A stretch of DNA of 64,000 bases, from contig CP075494.1 of assembly GCA_021613535.1 (NCBI GenBank), positions 2,418,001-2,482,000 on the forward strand. Reading direction: 5' to 3'. The notes below the pieces were generated by a model that did not search any database, had not been told where the DNA came from, and saw only the letters and a list, made by a program, of their open reading frames with translations. This document shows, one piece after another, positions 44,725-55,017 of the stretch. The stretch is from Adineta vaga (lineage: Eukaryota > Rotifera). Positions within the stretch are counted from its first letter, which is position 1, and the number at the start of each line of letters is the position of its first letter. A program made the position numbers and the translations under genes.

Positions 44725-47700
44725 ATGGCAATGAAATATTTTATTTTCATGATATTAATCAATGGAATATCAAGTAAATATTAAAAGATTTCGTGTAGAA
44801 AAGATAAAACAATATAAAATATTTAGTATGAAAATTTTTAATATTTTTCATTCAAATTTATATAAACATCAGAAAATAAGACATTTTTATTGGAAATTTT
44901 TCAATTTGATAATTCTTAAAGATAGTTTTTACCCCAGAATATGAATTTATTATTTATTAAAACGAAAATTCAATTATTCTTTTATTTTGAAATGTTAGTG
45001 AATTGTTTCAAATTAGTATGTCATATCAAATAGAATACATAAATTTTACTTTTATTAGAATCATTGAATGAAAACTATGATAATTTTACCATTTTTGCAG
45101 TGAAATTAAAATTATCATCTCAAGCATCTTGGAATCAAAATGGAATAACAGTTATAGGATCCAAAAATGGACAATCAGGATCATCTCTCTCTGAGCTTCA
45201 TCACCCTAGAGGAATAACAATCACAGATAAGGATGTTCTGTACATTTGTGATACATATAATAATCGTATAATTGTCGTTCATCTTGACTCTTCTATCGCT
45301 ACTTTCGCTATCGGTTCGGGACAAGGGACTAATCTCGTTGGACTCAGTCAACCATCTGATGTTTTCATCTTGAATTCATCACTCTATGTTCTTCAACTGA
45401 TCATTCCACGAGTTCAGAAAATGTCACTAAATGGTTCAAATCCAACTACATTGTCTCACATAACTGGATTACTAAGCCCAACACATTTCTATATCGATAA
45501 TAATGGAGATATATATGCGAGTAGTTACGTTTCTCACAGTGTATTTGTTTTTCGATCGAATTCATCAACTGGTTCAAGAGTGGCCGGCAATGGATTTCTT
45601 GGATTAACCAATCAACAACTAAATGAACCATATGGAATATTTGTAAAGGATGTTGGAGTGATTTATATAGCAGATTATAGAAACCATCGAATCATGAAAT
45701 GGTTATCAGGAGCATCATCTGGAATTCGTGTGGCTGGTGATGGTACACCAGGCAGTAAATCAACACAACTGAATTCACCAATAGATATCATTGTTGATGA
45801 AAATGAGTATATGTATATTGTTGAATATGGAAATTCACGTGTGACACGATGGTCTCCTAATTCAAGTTCGGGAATATGTATTGTTGCATGTTCAGGAGAA
45901 GCAGGTGTTCGATCAACTCAACTGAAAGAGCCTCGATCTTTGTCATTCGATCGTTCTGGTTCGCTGTATGTTAGTGATCAGGGAAATCATCGAATACAAA
46001 AGTTTGAACTTCTGAACTACCCTGGTGAGTATTGAGCTTTTTTTTTTGCTAATCAATAATATCTTCATGAGTTGAATTCATAATTAAATGAAATGGGAGA
46101 CAACAAACATAAGTAAAACTTTCTCTTGTCACTAAAGAAAATTGTATTTACTATAATAACTAACAGTTGTTTTATCATTCAGATGAATGTTCTTAATCAT
46201 TTTCTAAATCATTAGTATAGGGTTCGTATATCTTCATTATATTGTTTTCTGTCAAACTACGCAAAAATAAGTTCATTAACAAAGCACTGATTTTATTTTG
46301 TACATCGTATTCATATTTAGTTTCAAATAATCAACCAAAACTTATTGTAAACGCAAAGTGGAGTCAATGTGCTATCACTCTTATTGATAATAACAGGTTA
46401 AGCTCCGAAGCTCCTGGTATTTTTATCGATTACAAAGATAATATTTATTTGTCTGATTATTCAAAAAATCAAATTCTCATTTTCTCAAATCAAAGTATCA
46501 TTTCAGAACAACGATTAAATGCAATAATATTTAACTGTACAACTTTATATGTTACATTAAATGGTGATATTTATTTTGCAAATGGAAATCGAACAGGTCA
46601 GATCGATAAAATTACACCGAACTCAACACAGAGTCAATTCGTGACCAACTTCACAGAAAACTGTTTTGGTCTTTTTATTGATATTCAAAATTATCTTTAT
46701 TGTTCCATGCGAGATAAACATCAAGTAGAGAAAATATTATTAGATGGTAATAATCAAACAATTATGAGAATAGCAGGAACTGGTTCTCAAGGATCACAAT
46801 CAAATCAATTGAATGGACCTTGGGGAATATTCGTTGATATTCATTTTGATTTGTATGTGGCTGATGCGAAAAATAACCGAATTCAATGTTTTCGACGAGG
46901 AGAAATGAATGGAAGATCAGTAGCAGGAAATAATTTTCCTAATGGTCTAATATTAGATTATCCAACTGATGTGATATTGGACGGTGATGGTTTCTTATAC
47001 ATTGCAGATAATCGAAAGCATCGTATTATTCAAGTGAGAAAGAGTGAATATCGTTGTATTGTTGGTTGTACAGGAATATCGGGATCGGCATCAGATCAAC
47101 TTTCTTTGGCATATTCTGTTCGTTTTGATAGTTCTGGAAATTTGTATGTTGCTGATGAACAGAATTTCCGATTGCAAAAATTCTCTTTGGCAAAGAATAA
47201 TTGTAGTAAGTCTCTCAATAAATTCTAATCATAAGAATGGGACGATCAAAATCAATTCCCTAAATAAACTCTTCCTTATAAATACATTTATTATATCATA
47301 GGAATAATTGAAACAACTTCTATATCAACTAGTGAAACATCAACAACAAATTTATTCGAAACTTCTGAACATCGTAAGTAAAACTACAAATCTCTTGACA
47401 AATGAAAAAGAAAAACTAATGAATTTAGATGAATTGACGACAACATCTGAATATCGAAGTATGTCAATAATATTTTCTAAAATTAACCTTCAACTTTCTT
47501 CATTTCTAAGATAATTCTACATCATTATTGTTCATTGCATCTTCATGTGGAAATTCCACAAAGATTGGTTTGAATTGTGATACAAATGGAACTATTTGTG
47601 ATATTCAATCTCCGTGTTTAAACAATGGAACTTGTCACAATTTGAATAATAATCAGGATTATAATTGTTCATGTCCATTTGGTTACTTTGGTAAACAATG

Positions 47701-48260
47701 CGAAATTGATCGACGTATTTGTAAAGAAAATACTTGTTTAAATAATGGTAAAACACTTTCTTATTTATAAATAAAGAAGAATAATTATATTTATAGGTAC
47801 TTGTAAAATGACATCAAATTCAACATTTATTTGTAATTGTTCATTTGATTATGAAGGAAAACATTGTGAAAGAAAAATAAATTACTGCGGGAATGTAAAA
47901 TGTTTTAATAAAGGTGTTTGTCGACCATTACTAGGTGGTTATAAATGTGAATGTCTTAGTGGAACTTCGGGAGAATTTTGTGAACAAATCGAAACAAAAC
48001 TTCGTAGTCGCCAAATTGTATCGAAATCATTTGCTTATGTTGCTATTTTAGCAATGATATGTGCAGGATTATTCATAATTATTTTGGATATTCTCAAATA
48101 TTTTCTTGCCATTGATCCAACACGACGAGAATGTGAACGAATTCGACGAGAAAAACAAAGAAAAAAACGCAAACCAGTTATTCAACGATTCGTTTATATC
48201 GACGCAAAAACTGTAATTAAGCGACCACTTTCAACAATAGTTGAAGAAACTTCAATTTAA
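44725..48260 (+). CDS. NHL-EGF single-pass membrane protein (886 aa, seven exons)
   Basis: Exons: 44725-44773, 45101-46024, 46321-47205, 47302-47373, 47429-47458, 47511-47747, 47797-48260. All are GT-AG and all junctions are phase 1, giving 886 residues. Exon 1 is a signal peptide (MAMKYFIFMILINGIS). Exons 2 and 3 carry two sets of NHL propeller repeats. Exons 4-5 are a Thr/Ser-rich linker (ETTSISTSETSTTN). Exons 6-7 hold three EGF modules (CLNNGTCHNL, CSCPFGYFGKQC, CNCSFDYEGKHC, CECLSGTSGEFC), a TM (AYVAILAMICAGLFIIILDIL) and a basic cytoplasmic tail (RREKQRKKRKP). A type I surface protein, probably for adhesion or signalling. An alternative acceptor at 46183 would end the protein after the first NHL set as NYPDECS. 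The uniform phase-1 exons favour shuffling of extracellular modules. Confidence 0.82.
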
Positions 48261-49613
48261 TTGGTAATAATACGCTTTTTTCGTTGTTATCTATTTATTA
48301 ATGATATGCTTTATTATAAAATAAATTTTTTGACGTCAATATATATTTATATGAAATAATTCTTTTTTTAATTTTCTTCGTCTAAGTTTAAAATCTATCA
48401 AAACGAAATATGTACACTGAAAACTACTTAATAGGTAGATATATAATCAATTTTTAGCTTCATAACACTCAGAGCAATGTCATTAGACTTAACGATAGAT
48501 CTGTTTTTCAATCTACAAAAACTGTTCTTGTTCAATGTAGACCAGACTTCTGTAGAGCTTATCAACAATCTATTAATGAAGTTATAGGTGGATATGCAGG
48601 AGGAATATAGACAGTTACATATAGATTTGGCAGCACAGCGCATTAGACTTTTTCCTTTTTCACAAACATTCTGTATTCATATTATAATGAAAAGAAGTAA
48701 GTATAACTCCCCCTCCTCACCCCTCACAGAGTACAAGGCTTAGTGTCTCACGTGAGAAAAGTTCAAAATACTGTTCCTCCGAAGGTATGGTATTTCATTG
48801 AATTCACGCAGTTTTTTCACTTATATCACTTTTTCGTCTCATAAGACATAAATATAAGAGCTTGTGATAAAGAACTTTTGTTGGCGAATTCGATTATTCG
48901 AAATATCTGCACTGGATAATCAAGAATTCCAAAAAAGTCATGAAAAGGTCAATTAGTGATATGATCGAAGTTTATGAACGACAATATGCTTTATTTAATT
49001 GAAAGAATAAATGTTTTGATTCAGTTTACGATCTGCGTAACAATGAGGATTCTATAATCATTCAATTCTTTATTATTATTATCAACATCGGATTGAACAA
49101 GATCCAAAGGGATGCAGGTGTATTCCAAATGATATCTTGATCCAAAGATCATTTCGTTGCTACAATTCATCAATGTCATCGAACATTTAAACGTAGATTT
49201 AGTGATATTTGCAATATGATTCATTATTGCCGTTATTTAATTTTCGATTTTAACCTACATCGATTGGCTGTTAAACGTCCATCTCATCTTAACTACATAT
49301 ATATTTATCACATGTTCACTTAACTGTTACACAAAATAACAATCACGTTTTTGTTCTAACGACATACAGTGAAATCTTTGGTATATAATTTGTTCTCTAC
49401 GTTATTTTTGAAATAAAAAAGTATTTATTTGTACTAATCGAGAGTGGCAAAAATTTAAAAAAAAAACAGAAAATATGAACATAAACGGTATATTTATTTA
49501 TTTATTTTTTGTCCTTCAACAAGTGTAGATGCGCTCTGAATTCTCACTATATGGTATAAGATTATTTGTCGTTCTTTTAATTGACACAAATATTATACGA
49601 GATATCAATGTTA
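48261..49613. other. Intergenic between convergent genes, no supported gene
   Basis: AT-rich. Two minus-strand frames (49224-49021 with several Cys, and 48643-48428) might be decayed exons, but no splice model or family supports them. A C-rich run (CCCCCTCCTCACCCCTCAC) lies near 48710. Confidence 0.35.
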
Positions 49614-50630
49614 TTAATTACGTCGAAATGTAATGTTTCGAATCAATGTGTTGATAAAACTAAACAATGTTTGTCGATACACTTGTCCTCCACTTAATGT
49701 ATAAATATAGAAGGGCATTCCAGATGCAATAAAGATAAAAAGAAGAAATAAATTAAAGATAAAGTTTTCAATAGTATTTTGTAATGTTGATTTCACATTA
49801 TTTCTTGTTATTGTTGAATAAAGCTTCGAAATCGATAGCGGAAAAGTGAATACGAGAAGAACCAGAACTTGAACAAACAGCATTATTAATAAATGACGAT
49901 CCATTTTTCTTTGTTGAGCCTGATGTACACTACTAATTGTTGTCGTATGCTGAGCAGCAAGACTGTCAACTGTAATCGATGTTTGTTGTACACGAGCTCG
50001 TGACTGACGTATATTTGATATGATCATTAGACCAAATATTAACATAAGACACAATGGAGATAGAATAGTAATCAAAGCAAAGCATAAATCTGATATAATA
50101 GCACATATTACTGTTTTTGAATAACATTTTAATGGGGTATTAGTAAGATTAGCTTCAAAACAAATGAATTGTTGTATTTGAATAAGAGATGATAGAATAA
50201 TAATGATAATTGCACCACGTTGAGCATTCTTCAAAGTACTCATTCGTCGTCGGTTAGCATTGATACTTGAAGAAAGCCATCGATCAATTGTAGCAAGTAG
50301 AATTAACCAAAATGCAATAGTAGTCGAGTCGAAAACAACAAAGGCTCGAAATTTACAAAGAAATTGATTTGTATTTGTTAGATCAGCTTCCCATGTAGAT
50401 AAAAATCGTGAAATAATACCAGAAAGAATAGTAATTAGAAAGGAAATTGATGAAATGAGAAAAAGCCATGTACAAGGATTTAAACGAAGAGGTTTCCGTG
50501 AAAGAACGAGAATATTACAAATATTTCCAATGAATCCAAAAAGAAGGATAAAAATTGCAAAATAACGATTGATTTCAGTAGAAATAATATTTAATACAGC
50601 GATAAGATCTGTGTCTGATGACGATGACAT
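49614..50630 (-). CDS. Class A-like orphan GPCR (338 aa)
   Basis: Single exon with seven hydrophobic segments. It begins MSSSSDTDLIAVLNIISTEI, like the receptor at 4977 (MSSSSTEASLIATLV). TM1 has FGFIGNICNILVLSRK; FLCKFRAFVVF precedes TM3, which ends ATIDRWLSSS (about residue 115, DRW for DRY). ICL2 carries STLKNAQRGAIIIIIL, shared with the first receptor. ICL3 is longer (SLAAQHTTTISSVHQAQQRK). TM7 is SGMPFYIYTLSGGQVYRQTL. A sister of the 4977 receptor, 45 kb away on the opposite strand. Ligand unknown. Intact. Confidence 0.9.
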   Translation of the reverse strand: MSSSSDTDLIAVLNIISTEINRYFAIFILLFGFIGNICNILVLSRKPLRLNPCTWLFLISSISFLITILSGIISRFLSTWEADLTNTNQFLCKFRAFVVFDSTTIAFWLILLATIDRWLSSSINANRRRMSTLKNAQRGAIIIIILSSLIQIQQFICFEANLTNTPLKCYSKTVICAIISDLCFALITILSPLCLMLIFGLMIISNIRQSRARVQQTSITVDSLAAQHTTTISSVHQAQQRKMDRHLLIMLFVQVLVLLVFTFPLSISKLYSTITRNNVKSTLQNTIENFIFNLFLLFIFIASGMPFYIYTLSGGQVYRQTLFSFINTLIRNITFRRN

Positions 50631-51612
50631 TACTTTACTAAACCAATAGTTTTCATAAAATAAAAGTTATACAATATTATTTCTATTTCTAAATATCTGC
50701 GTCATAATATTTCAATACTTCATTAATCACAGTAGTTGTTTACAATTCAATATAATTGACTAATTCATAGTAAAATTCCTGCTGATATCCTGATGTTGAA
50801 TTTTTTCTTCATATTCTAGGTTATGTTTGATATTTCTTTTTTAAACTTTCAGTTTATAATTCAAAAAGTTCATAAATAGAAAACAACTTGCTTGTTGTAC
50901 TGATTCATCTGAAAATTAGAAATATAAAAGGAACAAAAGAGAAGATTTTCATTTATATGATTTTTCCATTATTGTCGTTTATGAATCATTGATAGATCAT
51001 CTGATGTAAAATGATAAATTACATACAGCTTGATTCCAGTACGATCAGTCATAATTTTCGAACATGTAATTGCACTCGGATATATTTTAGACTAGATCAT
51101 TTCCAATTTGATAATTCTTTATTTATTTGATAAATGGTGTCATAGCTACATTCGGACTTCTAATTTGTACTGAACAGCAATCGGATAATGTTTCACTCTG
51201 TATGATTCATAAAATCATATTCTTTCATAATGTAGAGTGATAGGTACAACAATGAAGAAAAAAAGAAAGAGCGAACTATTAGTCATTTTATTCACCATGT
51301 TTTTGTCATGTACATTGAAAAATATATTAAAAAAGTTTTTGGTAAGTAAGTGAGTATCATTTCGTGATAGGCGTAATAAGTACAATAGAAGGGAAAACAT
51401 CTGTTCTATCTCATGAAATCTTTTTATTTGTAATTTTATGGACTACTTAAACACTGATTTACGCACTCTGTTCACAATCTGAAGGATGACATGAGCTTGA
51501 ATGGATATTATTCGAGTTTCTCTTTGTAAATACAATCAGTTGGATATCCCATATTGCACTTGTATTGATTAGTATTGCTTGTATATATTTATCGCTTCGT
51601 TTAGGTTTTTAG
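50631..51612. other. Intergenic, nothing supported
   Basis: AT-rich spacer on the promoter side of the GPCR. An earlier exon of the pseudogene starting at 51613 may lie here, but I could not identify it. Confidence 0.4.
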
Positions 51613-52095
51613 TATGGCCAATTCCATGCATCATATCTCAACAAACAAATTCAACCAGGATGTCTAGTTCATGGATGGAAGAATTTTCGCGAGAGCTCTT
51701 CCGGTCAAGTTGCATATAGGATAATGGGAAAACATAATATGTTTCACACCTCCACTGAGTTCCTTCTGAGTGATTCCAATGGAAACGAGCTTTTGTGTGC
51801 TGAGAAATCTAGAAGTGCCAAGTATGATGTATTTTCATCAATACATGGTGGTTATATCGCCACTATAGCTCAATACTTAGGCATACACACTGTTAAGGAT
51901 GAATCATACTCTGTGACCGATGTTAGAGGTGAGAAGGAAAAATAATTCACGGTTGTGCGTGAGAACGATCAACGCGAGTATCGACCATTGGCACTGTTGA
52001 TCTATGCACTCCAAGACATGTGGTACTTCCTCTTTATCTTTTCGCCAGCTGTTTTGTCCGCTAGCAATTTTTTCAGAGGCCTCAGTGATAAGTAA
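51613..52095 (+). pseudogene. Exon of a LURP/scramblase-like protein with an in-frame stop
   Basis: After an acceptor-like TTTTTAG the frame opens at 51613 (YGQFHASYLNKQIQPG) and continues GQVAYRIMGKHNMF, FLLSDSNGNELLCAEK and YSVTDVRGEKEK to TAA (51943-51945). The same frame then goes on with FTVVRENDQREYRPLALLIY, ALQDMWYFLFIFSP and stops at 52095. The pattern of short strands around SDSNGNELL resembles the tubby/LURP-one/scramblase beta-barrel fold, but this is a weak resemblance. An exon start without a visible upstream exon, plus the nonsense codon, indicates a gene relic. A donor-like GGTGAGAAG at 51930 is an alternative explanation for the stop. Confidence 0.4.
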
Positions 52096-52803
52096 TCCAT
52101 TCGAATATGTATCTACAGTGATGATGCTGTTCATGAAACTAAAAAAGAAAAATACTCGAATATGTGTAAAACTTTCATGAATGATAAACTGGCAAAATAC
52201 CTTTTTAATATTTCCATCCATTGATAATGCATGAAAACACGCGGCCTCCATCTTGGAAACGATGATGACACAATTTCACTGGTGTGGTTAAGAATCAAAA
52301 GACGGAGGATATGGATGAATCTTAAGCGGAATGAGCATCATAATGAATTTTCACTCATTGAACACTCTTCTATGTCCCGTCTTCTGGCCTCATGGTGACT
52401 TTCATCAAATCCATATCTATGATCACTCAAATTCACTTAATCTGATATCGATCGACATTCAACTTCATCCAAGTCTATATTCACCCACCCATACCCTCAC
52501 CTAAATCACACCCACACCCACACCCACACCCACACCCATGAGAGAAAGTTTCTTTGAGACAATCTCCATTGATACAAAATACGAGAATTATTCTTTTTCG
52601 TTCTTTATTCTTTTTTACAAACGAGTGTTGAAGTTGATTTTCTTTTACAGTAAAAGAAAAGAAGAACGAGAATTGTTTTGCAATAATAATCATGCTGAGC
52701 AAATCTGAGAGCAAAGTAAAAAGTCTAATAATTATATCAGCTCTGCCAAATTTTTACTGCTGTTTTGTTCAGTAGCATGATTAATAATATTTAGGAGATT
52801 ACA
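52096..52803. other. Intergenic upstream of second ART-TPR gene
   Basis: Contains the longest TGTGGG array of the window (52507-52538), about 265 bp before the ATG at 52804. No gene. Confidence 0.45.
52481..52538 (-). repeat. TGTGGG-type telomeric array, C-rich strand
   Basis: CACCCACCCATACCCTCACC followed, from 52507, by five perfect CCCACA units, that is (TGTGGG)5 on the minus strand. Matches the A. vaga telomere unit as I recall it. It lies 265 bp upstream of the ART-TPR gene. Confidence 0.8.
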
Positions 52804-55017
52804 ATGGATGAAAAAATCACAGTGACAAAAGATGACAGAATCGATAGTACAACGAAAGCAGAATCACAATCTACTATATCCATAAATGCAGTTACACGTC
52901 GACGGGCTAACGTCAAAATGTTCCAAAATGTCCTTCTGATCTCATTAGAAAAAAACATTGACGAAAGCAGCAGTGATTATCAATATATGATTAGTCAACT
53001 GCAGTGTATAATCGATGATCTGATTACATTTACTGATGACGAAGAGTGTCTTGAATATGTCAAAACTATGAACGATACCAAGGTTTGCATGATTATTCCA
53101 AGTTCTCTAGCACAAAGTAGTGCACCTCGTATGCATATGATGTCCCAAGTGTGCTCTATATTTATCTTTTGTAACAGTATACAAAGCTACGAACAATGGA
53201 TAAAAGATTGGCCCAAAATTAAAGGTATCTTCACCAGCATCACATCGCTTTATGAAGCTCTTAAACAGGTTGCTCGACAATGTGAACAGAATGCGATTTC
53301 AATCAGCATCGTATCCACCAGTGATGATATGACCAAGACCAATTTTGAGCAACTTGATTCGTCATTTATCTACACACAGATTCTCAAAGAAATAGTACTC
53401 ACAATTAAATTTGAAACACAGCATATTAATGACTTTATTGAATATTGCCGGAATCAGTTCAGTCGTACCAATAACAAAGCTCAATTAAAAAGCGTAACAG
53501 AACTAGAAGAAAAATATCGTGATAAAACACCCATATGGTGGTACACTAACCAATGTTTCTTGTATCCGATGTTGAATAGCGCTCTACGATTTATGGATCT
53601 TGAGTATCTCATTAAAATGAGTTTCTTTATCCGTGATTTACATCAACACATCGAACAACTCCACAAAGAGCAATTTGGTGATCATCATTCCAATGATATT
53701 TTTACAGTATACCGTGGTCAAGGATTAGGCAAAGAAGAATTGGAGAAGATCACAAAAGCCAAAAATGGACTCATTTCATTTAATAATTTTTTATCTACTA
53801 GTTACAAGCTAGACGTAGCAAACATGATGGCTGAGAGTAACCAAAATAATCCCGATTTAGTCGGAATTTTGTTTGCCATAACAATCGACCCTTCAAAGTC
53901 ATCGACTCCATTTGCATCAATCAAGCATGTCAGTCAGTTTCGAGAAGAAGATGAAGTACTTTTTTCAATGCATACAGTATTTCGAATTGGTAATATTACA
54001 TTCATCGCTGAAAATCTCTTCCAAGTAGATCTGACGCTGACCGATGACAGCAACAAAGATCTTCGTTTGCTTATGGATCGTATACGAGACGAGACTTATA
54101 CTGAAGAAACAGGTTGGTATCGCCTAGGCTCGCTATTACTGAAAATGGGTGAATCCGATCAGGCCGAACAAGTATATGAAACCCTTCTTTTACAGACGAC
54201 AAATGATATCGAAAACGGACGTATCTATCATCGGCTTGGATTAGTCAAATATAACCAAGGTAAGTATAGAGAAGCACTTAGACTCTATAAAAAAGCACTT
54301 GAAATTCGACAACAATCACTTCCTTCAAATCATCCTGATATGGCTAATACTTATAACAATATCGGTTTGGTATATAAGAATGTGTATGACTATGTGAGAG
54401 CACTCTCGTCTCATGAAAAAGCTCTTGAAATTCAACAACAATCACTTTCTGAGAATCACCCTCACATAGCTTCGTCATATGCTAACATTGGTAATGTGTA
54501 TTACAACATGCACAAATATAGGAAAGCACTTCCATATCACGAAAAAGCACTTGCCATTAAACAGCAATCACTCCCTTCTAATCATCCTGACTTGGGTTCT
54601 TCATATAGTGGTATCGGTAATGTGTATCACCATCTAGGCGCATATTTAAAAGCAATTTCGTTTCATGAAAAAGCACTTCAAATTCAAGAACAATCGCTTC
54701 CCCCAAATCATCCGGCTTTAGCTTCTTCCTACAACAACATCGGCAATGTTTATTGTGATATGGGCGAATATTTAAAAGCACTTTCGTTCTGTGAAAAAGC
54801 ACTTGCAATCAGACAACATTCATTATCTCCAAAACATCCGCATTTGGCTTCCTCTTACAGCAACATCGGTTCCATATATGAACACATGGGTGAATATTTG
54901 AAAGCTCGATCATTTTATGAACGGGCGATTGACTATGGAGAACGATCATTACTATCAAATCATCCTACGATGCAACAGAGACGAAAGAATCTTGACAGAG
55001 TAAGGAAGAAATTATAA
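52804..55017 (+). CDS. ADP-ribosyltransferase-TPR protein (737 aa)
   Basis: Single exon, paralog of the gene at 29716-32271. After a polar N-terminus (MDEKITVTKDDRIDS) comes the shared N-terminal region (VLLISLEKNIDESSSDYQ). The ART domain has Arg in FTVYRGQGLGKEEL (about 302), Ser-Thr-Ser in LISFNNFLSTSYK (about 325) and the ExE loop in FREEDEVLFSMHTVFRIG (about 379-387). TPRs run from about 436 to 730, seven units with refrains such as HPDMANTYNNIG and EKALEI. Predicted NAD+-dependent protein ADP-ribosyltransferase with a TPR partner-binding arm. It has about two fewer TPRs than the other copy. Base composition is less AT-rich than the first copy, which suggests an old duplication. Intact, start well supported by the polar leader. 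Confidence 0.92.
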   Translation: MDEKITVTKDDRIDSTTKAESQSTISINAVTRRRANVKMFQNVLLISLEKNIDESSSDYQYMISQLQCIIDDLITFTDDEECLEYVKTMNDTKVCMIIPSSLAQSSAPRMHMMSQVCSIFIFCNSIQSYEQWIKDWPKIKGIFTSITSLYEALKQVARQCEQNAISISIVSTSDDMTKTNFEQLDSSFIYTQILKEIVLTIKFETQHINDFIEYCRNQFSRTNNKAQLKSVTELEEKYRDKTPIWWYTNQCFLYPMLNSALRFMDLEYLIKMSFFIRDLHQHIEQLHKEQFGDHHSNDIFTVYRGQGLGKEELEKITKAKNGLISFNNFLSTSYKLDVANMMAESNQNNPDLVGILFAITIDPSKSSTPFASIKHVSQFREEDEVLFSMHTVFRIGNITFIAENLFQVDLTLTDDSNKDLRLLMDRIRDETYTEETGWYRLGSLLLKMGESDQAEQVYETLLLQTTNDIENGRIYHRLGLVKYNQGKYREALRLYKKALEIRQQSLPSNHPDMANTYNNIGLVYKNVYDYVRALSSHEKALEIQQQSLSENHPHIASSYANIGNVYYNMHKYRKALPYHEKALAIKQQSLPSNHPDLGSSYSGIGNVYHHLGAYLKAISFHEKALQIQEQSLPPNHPALASSYNNIGNVYCDMGEYLKALSFCEKALAIRQHSLSPKHPHLASSYSNIGSIYEHMGEYLKARSFYERAIDYGERSLLSNHPTMQQRRKNLDRVRKKL

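Larger units (their letters stand above)
41225..47205. repeat. Inverted duplication of two NHL exons
   Basis: Minus-strand exons 43751-42817 and 42106-41225 correspond to plus-strand exons 45101-46024 and 46321-47205. Encoded proteins differ at only a few percent of positions and the DNA is equally close. Flanks, first exons and the intervening intron (710 versus 296 bp) show no alignment. The centre of the inverted structure is near 44400. Confidence 0.85.

Noticed and set aside
43221-45631. Identical 61-codon antisense frames in both NHL exons
   Set aside because: Antisense shadows duplicated because the exons are duplicated.
48428-49224. Two Cys-containing minus-strand frames
   Set aside because: No splice model links them, the alternative frames are full of stops, and no family matches; kept only as a remark in the gap entry.
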